The notes under the pieces were generated by a model that worked only from the letters and a program-made list of their open reading frames with translations, was not told the DNA's origin and ran no database searches. Of a DNA stretch of 6,360 bases, positions 1 through 5,439 are shown in pieces. Source of the DNA: Pseudomonadota bacterium (lineage in GTDB: Bacteria > Pseudomonadota > Alphaproteobacteria > Acetobacterales > Acetobacteraceae). Position 1 is the first letter of the stretch. The number at the start of each line of letters is the position of its first letter. Location of the stretch: positions 1-6,360 of the forward strand of contig JAKAZJ010000124.1 of assembly GCA_021826565.1 (NCBI GenBank), given 5' to 3'. A program made the translations under genes and the position numbers.

Positions 1-1
1 T

Positions 2-169
2 CCCGACGAACTGCGCCCCGCGCCGCGCGGGTTCGCGCGCTGCCTGCGGGTGAACCAGATGGCGTACGAGATGCTGGAGGCGCGGCTGCGCGCCGAACGC
101 GCGGCGCTACAAGCGCCCGCGACCGCCCCCGAACCGGCCCTCGGGGACCCCGCTGAAAATTCCGCCTGA
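2..169 (+). CDS. C-terminal fragment of an unrecognised protein
   Basis: This is the 3' end of a gene that begins before the window; 55 codons and a TGA stop at 167-169 are visible. Nearly every codon in this frame ends in G or C. The frame starting at base 1 reads as an Arg/Gly/Ala-rich shadow and the one starting at base 3 meets an early stop, so the frame choice is well supported. The visible protein has a probably helical stretch (VNQMAYEMLEARLRAERAAL, about residues 17-36) followed by a Pro/Ala/Glu-rich tail that is likely disordered. I do not recognise the family. In related bacteria lpxC often precedes bamD, but the conserved C-terminal pattern of LpxC is not visible here, so I do not assign it. 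The gene is separated from bamD by 248 bp. Confidence 0.6.
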   Translation, partial: PDELRPAPRGFARCLRVNQMAYEMLEARLRAERAALQAPATAPEPALGDPAENSA

Positions 170-170
170 T

Positions 171-198
171 CGGACAGCGGGAAACGCGCGCCTAAAAT
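171..198 (+). promoter_or_regulatory. Candidate sigma-70-like promoter for bamD-recN
   Basis: CGGACA at 171-176 (four of six matches to TTGACA) is followed after a 16-bp spacer by TAAAAT at 193-198 (five of six matches to TATAAT). Transcription would start near 205, inside the 196-217 palindrome. The placement in the only AT-rich part of the window, just after the previous gene, favours it. Motif matching alone is weak evidence in a genome of this composition. Confidence 0.35.
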
Positions 199-217
199 AT
201 TGCGATATCGAAATATT
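196..217. promoter_or_regulatory. 22-bp AT-rich near-perfect palindrome, possible operator
   Basis: Arms AATATT at 196-201 and 212-217 flank the perfect 8-bp palindrome CGATATCG (203-210), all on the same dyad axis between 206 and 207. Ten of the eleven symmetric pairs match; the exception is G202/A211. AAATATT also occurs as a direct repeat at 195-201 and 211-217. The site overlaps the -10 element and predicted start of the candidate promoter, which is where a dimeric repressor would bind. The role as an operator is inference; the symmetry is seen directly. Confidence 0.45.
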
Positions 218-365
218 AATCCCCCCCTGGCCGGCATCGCGCATGGTACCGGTCTCGACGACCGCCAATGGAACCCCTCGACGAGAGAACCGGTTGAACC
301 GAGCTGCGAGGCCCTCGGGACCGGCCGGTGCCGACGTGCCGTTCAAACCGAGCGCCGACCCGTCC

Positions 366-396
366 TTGCCTCCGGGCCGGCCTCGCCTGCTATAAG
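366..396 (+). promoter_or_regulatory. Weak alternative promoter close to bamD
   Basis: TTGCCT at 366-371 and TATAAG at 391-396 are separated by 19 bp, slightly longer than ideal. TATAAG is an isolated AT-rich hexamer in GC-rich sequence, 21 nt before the bamD start. It would give a very short leader that carries only the ribosome binding site. Confidence 0.22.
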
Positions 397-405
397 CCGG
401 GGCAT

Positions 406-409
406 GGAG
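406..409 (+). promoter_or_regulatory. Ribosome binding site of bamD
   Basis: GGAG lies 8 nt before the ATG at 418. It decides the start: an in-frame GTG at 328 would add 30 residues with no family resemblance and place the signal peptide far from the N-terminus. Confidence 0.7.
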
Positions 410-417
410 CTGATTCG

Positions 418-1320
418 ATGATCGTCGCCCGCCGCGGCCCGCGCCTGCCTTCGTCCCGGCTGCGCGCCCTCCCGTCATGGCGCCGGGCCCGCCTGACGCT
501 CGGCGCTTGCGCGCTGCTGGCGCTGGCCGCTTGCGGCAGCACGCCCAAGCCCGTCACCGCCGCCGCCCCCGGGATTCCGCCGGCGCCCGTGGATGAGCTG
601 TATAATCACGGCGTGGAAGCGCTGAACGCCGACCGGCTGCAAACCGCCGCCGACCAGTTCACCGCCGTGCAGCAGAACTACCCCTATTCCAGCTGGGCCC
701 AGAAAGCGGAGCTGATGGAGGGGTACACCAAATACCGCCAGCTCGATTACACCGGCGCGCTGGACACGCTGAACCACTACATCCAGCTGCATCCCGCGGC
801 GCACGACATCGCCTACGCCTACTACCTGCGCGCGCTCTGTTATTACGAACAGATCGAAGGCATCCGCCGCGACCAGCAAAGCACGCTCGACGCCATCGCC
901 GCGCTGCGTCAGGTGACCGATCGCTTCCCCGGCACGCCATACGCCCGCGACGCGCGGCTGAAGATCGATCTCGCGCGCGATCGCCTGGCCGGCCACGAGA
1001 TGGCGATCGGCATCTATTACGAGAATCAGCATCTCTACACCGCCGCCGTCGACCGCTTCCAGCGCGTGGTGGAGGATTTCCAGACCACGAACCACGTCGC
1101 CGAGGCGTTGCATCGGCTGGTGGAATGCTATCTGCGGCTCGGGATGCGCGATCAGGCGCTGAAGACCGCCGCCGTGCTGGGATATAATTATCCCGGCAGC
1201 TCCTGGTATGCCGACACCTACTCGGATTTGTACAACGACCATCTGCTGGCGAAGAACATGCCCTCGCCCACTGGCGAGGGTCACGGATTCTTCGCCCGCA
1301 GCCTCGGCTGGCTGTTCTGA
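418..1320 (+). CDS. bamD: Outer membrane protein assembly factor BamD (lipoprotein)
   Basis: BamD is the essential lipoprotein of the BAM complex. It sits on the periplasmic face of the outer membrane and helps BamA fold beta-barrel proteins. The 300-residue product has a basic N-terminus, a hydrophobic segment (about 28-38) and a lipobox L36-A-A-C39, so Cys39 should be the lipidated first residue of the mature protein. From about residue 58 it shows the family's TPR-like helices: ELYNHGVEAL, then YPYSSWAQKAEL (about 88-99), AYAYYLRALCYYEQI (132-146), RDQQST, RFPGTPYARDARLK (169-182), AGHEMAIGIYY (191-201), FQTTNHVAEALHRL (221-234) and AAVLGYNYPGSSWY (251-264). These match alphaproteobacterial BamD closely. 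The n-region before the hydrophobic segment is long (about 27 residues), but no better in-frame start exists. It is probably co-transcribed with recN, which begins 12 nt after the stop. Identification is by motif recognition; no alignment was run. Confidence 0.95.
   Translation: MIVARRGPRLPSSRLRALPSWRRARLTLGACALLALAACGSTPKPVTAAAPGIPPAPVDELYNHGVEALNADRLQTAADQFTAVQQNYPYSSWAQKAELMEGYTKYRQLDYTGALDTLNHYIQLHPAAHDIAYAYYLRALCYYEQIEGIRRDQQSTLDAIAALRQVTDRFPGTPYARDARLKIDLARDRLAGHEMAIGIYYENQHLYTAAVDRFQRVVEDFQTTNHVAEALHRLVECYLRLGMRDQALKTAAVLGYNYPGSSWYADTYSDLYNDHLLAKNMPSPTGEGHGFFARSLGWLF
1261..1280 (+). repeat. Perfect GC-rich hairpin near the 3' end of bamD
   Basis: CCCTCGCC (1261-1268), loop CACT, GGCGAGGG (1273-1280) forms an 8-bp stem with a 4-nt loop about 37 nt before the bamD stop. 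It encodes the PSPTGEG segment (282-288), which looks like a linker inserted before the usual C-terminal aromatic tail. No T-run follows, so it is not a standard intrinsic terminator. Stems of this length can arise by chance in DNA this GC-rich. Confidence 0.5.
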
Positions 1321-1332
1321 GCCGCCGCCCAG

Positions 1333-3069
1333 GTGCTGACCGCGCTCGCCATCCGCGACGTGGTGCTGATCGAGCGGCTTGACCTCGGATTCGGCCCCGG
1401 ACTGACGGTCCTGACCGGGGAGACCGGCGCCGGCAAATCGATCCTGCTCGACAGCCTGGGCCTCGCGCTCGGCATGCGGGCAGAGGCGGGGCTGGTGCGC
1501 GCCGGCGTCGCCCAGGCCAGCGTCGCCGCCAGCTTCGCCCCCGCGCCCGACCACCCGGCGGGCGCGCTGCTGGCCGAGGGCGGGATCGCGGTCGAACCCG
1601 GGGAAGAACTGGTGCTGCGCCGGGTGCTCGGCGCCGATGGGCGCTCGCGCGGCTTCGTGAACGACCAGCCGGTCGGTCTGGCGCTGTTGCGCCGGCTCGC
1701 CGCGTCGCTGGTGGAAGTGCAAGGCCAGCACGAGCAAATGGGGCTGGCGGACGTCACCAGCCACGCCCCGCTCCTGGATAGCTTCGGGGTCCCGGCGCCC
1801 ACCGCCACCGCCACCGCCGCCGCCTGGCGGGAATGGCGGGCGGCGCGGGCGGCGCTGACCGCGGCCGAGGAGGCGATTGCCGCCGCGGCGCGCGATCAGG
1901 ACTGGCTGACGCACGCGGTCGATGAGCTGAGCAGGCTGGCGCCGCTGCCGGGGGAGGAAGCGGCGCTGGCGGCGGAGCGCCTCGGCTTGCAGCAAGCGGA
2001 ACGCCGCGCCGAGGCGATCGCCGCCGCCGCCGCGGAACTGTCGCCCGGCAGTCATGGCCGCGACCGTCGCGCGACCGCCCCCGCGGCGGCGCTACGGGGC
2101 GCCGCGCGCGCGTTGCAGAAGCTGATCCCGCCCCATGGGGCCAGCCTCCCGGCGGGGGACGGTGGCGAGACCAATGTCGGCAACAAGCTGGAACCGGTGC
2201 TCGCCGCGCTGGAACGGGCCGAGGAAGCGCTGGCCGAGGCCGACACGCTGCTGTCGCGTCTGGCCGCGGAGGCGGACGCCGATCCGCGCCGGCTGGAGGC
2301 CGCCGAGGAACGCCTGTTCGCGCTGCGCGCCGCCGCCCGCAAGCACGGCGTGGCGGTCGGCGACCTGCCCGGTCTGCTGGACACGCTGGCCGCGCGCCTG
2401 GCCGGGTTGCAGACCGGCGCCACGGAAATCGCCGCCTTGTCCGCTGCCGCCGCCGCCGCCCGCGCCGGCTACGAGGCCGCCGCCGCCGCCCTGGCCGCCA
2501 CGCGGCGCATCGCGGCGCAGCGGCTGGAGAAGCAGGTGGCGCGCGAACTGCCGCCGCTGCGCCTGGACAAGGCGAAATTCGTGGTCGATCTGGCGGTGCT
2601 GCCGGAAGCCGATTGGGGGCCGGGCGGGACCGACGCGGTGCGCTTCCTGATCGCCACCAACCCGGGCCAGGCACCCGGACCGCTGGGGCGGGTGGCCTCG
2701 GGCGGGGAGCTGTCGCGGCTGATGCTGGCGCTGAAGGTGGTGCTGTCCGCCGGCGCCCCGGTGCCCACCTTGGTGTTCGACGAGGTGGATGCCGGCATCG
2801 GCGGCGCCACCGCCGCGGCGGTCGGCGATCGGCTGGCGCGTGTGGCGCGCGGCGTGCAGGTGCTGGTGGTGACGCACAGCCCGCAGGTCGCTGCGCGCGG
2901 GGCAGCGCATTTGCGGGTGGCGAAGGCGGTGGCGGCGGGCCGCGCCAGCACCCGCGTGGAAGCGCTGGACCCGGCGGCGCGGCGCGAGGAGATCGCGCGG
3001 ATGCTGGCCGGGGAAAGCGTGACGGAGGCGGCGCGCGCCGCGGCGGTGGCATTGCTGGAAACCGGATGA
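1333..3069 (+). CDS. recN: DNA repair protein RecN
   Basis: RecN is an SMC-like ATPase that acts early in recombinational repair of DNA double-strand breaks. The 578-residue product is slightly longer than the usual 550-560. It has a Walker A motif G29-ETGAGK-S36, a Q-loop region VQGQHEQ (129-135), an Ala/Glu/Arg-rich helical region (about 150-370) corresponding to the coiled-coil arm, an ABC signature S456-GGELS, a Walker B with catalytic glutamate (LVFDE, D483-E484, followed by VDAGIGG) and an H-loop histidine H515 in VVTHS. The nucleotide-binding domain is thus split around the coiled coil as the family requires. Residues about 265-285 form a Gly/Pro-rich insertion at the middle of the arm and may account for the extra length. 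The start is a GTG with no clear Shine-Dalgarno, in frame with and 12 nt after the bamD stop, so translation by reinitiation is likely (inference). No SOS box was recognised in the short gap. Confidence 0.96.
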   Translation: MLTALAIRDVVLIERLDLGFGPGLTVLTGETGAGKSILLDSLGLALGMRAEAGLVRAGVAQASVAASFAPAPDHPAGALLAEGGIAVEPGEELVLRRVLGADGRSRGFVNDQPVGLALLRRLAASLVEVQGQHEQMGLADVTSHAPLLDSFGVPAPTATATAAAWREWRAARAALTAAEEAIAAAARDQDWLTHAVDELSRLAPLPGEEAALAAERLGLQQAERRAEAIAAAAAELSPGSHGRDRRATAPAAALRGAARALQKLIPPHGASLPAGDGGETNVGNKLEPVLAALERAEEALAEADTLLSRLAAEADADPRRLEAAEERLFALRAAARKHGVAVGDLPGLLDTLAARLAGLQTGATEIAALSAAAAAARAGYEAAAAALAATRRIAAQRLEKQVARELPPLRLDKAKFVVDLAVLPEADWGPGGTDAVRFLIATNPGQAPGPLGRVASGGELSRLMLALKVVLSAGAPVPTLVFDEVDAGIGGATAAAVGDRLARVARGVQVLVVTHSPQVAARGAAHLRVAKAVAAGRASTRVEALDPAARREEIARMLAGESVTEAARAAAVALLETG

Positions 3070-3074
3070 CCGTG

Positions 3075-3106
3075 CGTCCCCCCCTGGCTCGTCCCCCCCT
3101 GGCTCG
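3075..3106. repeat. 15-bp tandem duplication with C7 tracts
   Basis: The unit GTCCCCCCCTGGCTC occurs at 3076-3090 and again, identical, at 3091-3105; the period-15 match extends from 3075 to 3106. It lies in the 88-bp gap between recN and purU. GCTCG at the end of each copy could pair with the single CGAGC at 3114-3118, giving two alternative weak 5-bp stems. The core TCCCCCCCTGGC also occurs at 220-231. Confidence 0.85.
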
Positions 3107-3145
3107 CCCCACCCGAGCGGTGCCACCATCCGCCCGCCGCTACCC

Positions 3146-3149
3146 GGAG
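3146..3149 (+). promoter_or_regulatory. Ribosome binding site of purU
   Basis: GGAG lies 8 nt before the ATG at 3158, the same motif and spacing as at bamD, and supports this start. The encoded N-terminus begins directly with the ACT domain, as expected for the family. Confidence 0.7.
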
Positions 3150-3157
3150 CCGCGTCG

Positions 3158-4021
3158 ATGCCCAGTGTTGCCTATATCCTCAGCCTCTCCTGTGCCAACC
3201 GTCCCGGCATCGTTGCCGCTGTTACCACAAGCCTGTTCGAATCCGGCGGCGATATCCGCGATGCGCGCCAGTTCGACGATGCCGAGACCGGCCGGTTCTT
3301 CATGCGGGTCGTGTTCGCAGTCGCCGATGGCGGTGCCGACCAGGCGGCGCTGTCGGCGGCCCTCGCCCCGGTTGCCGCGCGCTTCGCCATGGACTGGCGG
3401 CTGCGTCCGCAGGGCCACAAACGGCGGGTGATGATCCTGGTCTCGCGCTTCGATCATTGCCTGGTGGATCTGTTGTATCGCTGGCGGATCGGCGAACTGC
3501 CCATGACGCTTGCCGCCGTGGTCGCGAATCATCCGCGCGAGACCTACGCCCATGTCGATCTTGATGGCGTGGCGTTCCACCATCTGCCGGTGGACAAGGC
3601 GAACAAGGCGCCCCAGGAGGCGGCGCTGGCGGCGCTGATCGCCGGCACCGGGACCGAATTGGTGGTGCTGGCGCGCTATATGCAGGTGCTGTCGCCGGCG
3701 CTGGCCGCCAGTTTGGCCGGGCGCTGCATCAACATTCATCACTCGTTCCTGCCCGGCTTCAAGGGCGCGCGGCCTTATCATCAGGCCCATGCGCGCGGCG
3801 TGAAACTGATCGGCGCGACCGCGCATCTGGTGACCGACGCGCTGGACGAAGGCCCGATCATCGAGCAGGACGTGGAACGTATCAGCCATCACGACACACC
3901 CGACGATCTGGTGCGCAAGGGGCGCGATATCGAACGGCGCGTGCTGGCGCGCGCGCTGCGTTATTTCCTGGAGGACCGGGTGATCGTGAACGGCGCCAAG
4001 ACGGTGGTGTTCGTGGACTGA
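3158..4021 (+). CDS. purU: Formyltetrahydrofolate deformylase PurU
   Basis: PurU hydrolyses 10-formyltetrahydrofolate to formate and tetrahydrofolate in the cytoplasm. It balances one-carbon pools and can supply formate for PurT-type purine synthesis. The 287-residue product is of typical length (about 280). Residues 5-85 form an ACT regulatory domain ([18 protein letters not shown]...[10 protein letters not shown]); in E. coli PurU this type of domain mediates control by methionine and glycine. From about residue 90 follows the formyltransferase fold shared with Pur[20 protein letters not shown] (91-109), VVANHPRE (121-128), [11 protein letters not shown] (170-180), [17 protein letters not shown] (191-207) and [11 protein letters not shown] (227-237). 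The catalytic trio is intact: N192, H194 and D230, with the same spacing as PurN N106, H108 and D144. It is separated by 88 bp from recN and 155 bp from the next gene and is functionally unrelated to both. There are no sarcosine-oxidase or glycine-betaine genes in view, with which PurU paralogues are often found. Confidence 0.96.
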   Translation: MPSVAYILSLSCANRPGIVAAVTTSLFESGGDIRDARQFDDAETGRFFMRVVFAVADGGADQAALSAALAPVAARFAMDWRLRPQGHKRRVMILVSRFDHCLVDLLYRWRIGELPMTLAAVVANHPRETYAHVDLDGVAFHHLPVDKANKAPQEAALAALIAGTGTELVVLARYMQVLSPALAASLAGRCINIHHSFLPGFKGARPYHQAHARGVKLIGATAHLVTDALDEGPIIEQDVERISHHDTPDDLVRKGRDIERRVLARALRYFLEDRVIVNGAKTVVFVD

Positions 4022-4176
4022 TACTGGCCGCCTCACCAACGCGTGACCTGCGCCACGCCGGCCCGGTCAGACTCCCGTCAGCTTGATCGGTCAGGTTCCG
4101 GATCAGCGATCACGGAGCCTTCCATGCCAGCGTCACCGCCACGCCATCATGCCGCCCCGGGGCCGGGGCACCGCGC
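4022..4176. other. Intergenic region between purU and the glycosyltransferases
   Basis: These 155 bp contain GTCAG three times (4066-4070, 4077-4081, 4090-4094) and an inverted pair TGATC (4084-4088) / GATCA (4101-4105), with a further GATCA at 4108-4112. A 5-bp stem GCGTG/CACGC (4041-4045 and 4054-4058) lies just after purU but has no T-run. Immediately before the next gene, GCCCC (4154-4158) and GGGGC (4165-4169) could pair around a 6-nt loop. No convincing promoter or terminator was found. Confidence 0.5.
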
Positions 4177-4180
4177 ATGA
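4124..4180 (+). CDS. Possible 18-codon leader peptide before the glycosyltransferase
   Basis: An ATG at 4124 is preceded, 6 nt upstream, by GGAG (4114-4117). It opens a short frame encoding MPASPPRHHAAPGPGHRA, and its TGA (4178-4180) overlaps the ATG of the next gene in an ATGA arrangement. The downstream ATG has only a poor GGGG-type ribosome binding site within a possible hairpin, so this minicistron could deliver ribosomes by termination-reinitiation. The Pro/His-rich peptide has no recognisable function. It may be chance; the evidence is only the ribosome binding site and the exact overlap. Confidence 0.25.
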   Translation: MPASPPRHHAAPGPGHRA

Positions 4181-5439
4181 CCCAGATGATCCGGGTCCCC
4201 GCCGGCACGCCCTTCGCCCCGGTCGCCCTCTCCGCACGCCGGCCGAAGGTGTTCCTCTATTCGCACGACACATTCGGTCTTGGCCATCTGCGCCGGAACC
4301 TGGCCATCGCAACGGCGCTGCTCGATGACCCCGCGCCGTTCCAGGTCACGCTCCTCACCGGCTCGCCGGTGATCGACGCCTGGCGCCTGCCACGCGGGCT
4401 GCATGTGCAGCCGTTGCCGCCGGTGGTGAAAACCGGCGCCGAGGCGTACGCCGCGCTGGCCCCCGGCGCCTGCTTTCCGCTGGTGAAGGGCTATCGCGAG
4501 GCGCTGATCCTGAAACTGGTCCTGCGTCAGCGGCCGGACATCCTGCTGGTCGATCACGCCCCGGCGGGGATGAATGGGGAATTGCTTGCCACGCTCGGCC
4601 TGATCCGACGCGAACTGCCCGCTACCCGCACCGTGCTCGGGCTGCGCGACATTCTGGACAGCCCCGAATCGGTGGCCGAGATCTGGCGCGCCCAGGACAT
4701 CCATGCGCTGCTGGACCACGCCTATGACGACATCCTGGTCTATGGCTCGCGTCGCCTGTTCGACGTCGCCGAGTCGTACGGGTTGTCCGCCAAATCCGCC
4801 GCCAAGCTGCGCTACACCGGCTATGTGGTGGGCCGCCCGGCGAGCCCCGCCGGGAGCCCATGCTGGAACCAGGCCCGTGCCGCGCAGCGTCCGGTGGTGC
4901 TGGTGACCGCCGGCGGCGGCGGCGACGGCTACGCGCTGATGGAGGCTTATCTGGCGGCGCTGACGGCGCTGCCCCCGGGCGCGGTGTATTCCGCGATCCT
5001 GACCGGCCCATTGATGGCTCCGGATCAGGCGGTCCGCCTGCGCGCTGCCGCAATCCGCAGGTCCGACATCGAACTGATCGAACGCACCACCGACCTGCTG
5101 CCCAGCCTGGCCGCGGCGGACGCGGTGGTGGCGATGGCCGGCTACAATACGTCGGCCGAGTTGATCGCCTGCGGCGCCCGCGCCCTTCTGGTCCCGCGCG
5201 CCGCGCCGCGCGCCGAGCAGCGCATGCGCGCCGCGCTGCTGGACCGCCTCGGCCTTGCGGTTCATGTGCCACCGGGGGAGGGGCTTGCGTCGCGCCTTGC
5301 CGCCGCGCTGCCCGCGCTGCTCGCCGCCCCGCGCCCCGGCGCCAGCGGTGCCGCGCTGCTGGACCTCAATGGTGCCGCACGTGTCCGCGGCTTTCTCGCG
5401 GAGCGCACCACGCGGCTGCTCGCCGGATATGCCGCATGA
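4177..5439 (+). CDS. MurG-like GT-B glycosyltransferase (COG4671 type)
   Basis: This 420-residue protein resembles the predicted glycosyltransferases grouped as COG4671, which share the GT-B fold with MurG (GT28). Donor and acceptor are unknown. After a 22-residue extension, the N-terminal domain opens with KVFLYSHDTFGLGHLRRNL (24-42), containing the Gly-Leu-Gly-His loop (34-37) typical of this fold. DILLVDHAPAGMNGE (121-135) and TVLGLRDILDSPE (152-164) follow. A Pro/Ala/Ser-rich linker (about 219-237) joins the C-terminal donor-binding domain, which has the glycine-rich loop TAGGGGDGY (244-252), VVAMAGYNTSAELIACG (317-333) and LLVPR...EQRMRA (337-352). In MurG-like enzymes the last two segments contact the nucleotide sugar. 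No signal peptide or membrane helix is visible, so it is probably cytoplasmic. The start at 4177 is the furthest upstream in frame; ATG 4186 is an alternative. It overlaps the next glycosyltransferase by 4 nt, which implies translational coupling and a shared pathway, probably surface polysaccharide or glycolipid synthesis (inference). Confidence 0.85.
   Translation: MTQMIRVPAGTPFAPVALSARRPKVFLYSHDTFGLGHLRRNLAIATALLDDPAPFQVTLLTGSPVIDAWRLPRGLHVQPLPPVVKTGAEAYAALAPGACFPLVKGYREALILKLVLRQRPDILLVDHAPAGMNGELLATLGLIRRELPATRTVLGLRDILDSPESVAEIWRAQDIHALLDHAYDDILVYGSRRLFDVAESYGLSAKSAAKLRYTGYVVGRPASPAGSPCWNQARAAQRPVVLVTAGGGGDGYALMEAYLAALTALPPGAVYSAILTGPLMAPDQAVRLRAAAIRRSDIELIERTTDLLPSLAAADAVVAMAGYNTSAELIACGARALLVPRAAPRAEQRMRAALLDRLGLAVHVPPGEGLASRLAAALPALLAAPRPGASGAALLDLNGAARVRGFLAERTTRLLAGYAA
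4836..4854 (+). repeat. Perfect hairpin in the interdomain linker of the glycosyltransferase gene
   Basis: CCCGGCG (4836-4842), loop AGCCC, CGCCGGG (4848-4854) forms a 7-bp stem. It encodes RPASPAG of the linker between the two GT-B domains, a place that tolerates insertion. At this GC content several such stems are expected by chance, so significance is uncertain. Confidence 0.35.

Larger units (their letters stand above)
170..417. other. Intergenic region upstream of bamD
   Basis: This 248-bp region has no convincing gene. It opens with a short GC-rich stretch, then an AT-rich island at about 193-220 that contrasts sharply with the rest of the window, then a C7 tract (221-227), and then GC-rich sequence with several short self-complementary stretches. 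Examples are CGGTC/GACCG at 250-264, ACCGGTCTC (248-256) pairing with GAG-A-ACCGGT (285-294), and the 10-bp palindrome ACCGGCCGGT at 320-329. If transcription starts near the AT-rich island, these would fold in a leader of about 200 nt ahead of bamD. No known riboswitch or T-box pattern was recognised. Confidence 0.6.

Noticed and set aside
107..478. A - strand frame of 123 codons covering the intergenic region before bamD
   Set aside because: It is Gly/Arg-rich, overlaps two + strand genes at its ends, and has no recognisable domain.
601..606. TATAAT hexamers at 601-606 and 1183-1188
   Set aside because: Both lie inside bamD and encode conserved Tyr-Asn residues; they are explained by coding and no matching -35 stands out.
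1801..1824. ACCGCC short repeat in recN
   Set aside because: It encodes an Ala/Thr run within the helical region and is ordinary for alanine-rich coding DNA of this composition.
475..2055. Long open frame of 526 codons on the - strand across bamD and recN
   Set aside because: It lies antisense to two clearly identified genes. The translation is Gly/Arg/Gln-rich without domains, and such frames are a by-product of G/C third-position bias.
1754..3129. Two more long - strand frames over recN
   Set aside because: They are Arg/Pro- or Gly/Gln-rich low-complexity translations overlapping the RecN catalytic motifs, and show no family features.
3140..4039. A - strand frame of 299 codons mirroring purU
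   Set aside because: Its extent matches purU almost exactly, as expected for a shadow, and purU has intact catalytic residues.
4041..4058. Possible terminator after purU
   Set aside because: The stem is only 5 bp with an 8-nt loop and no T-run follows.
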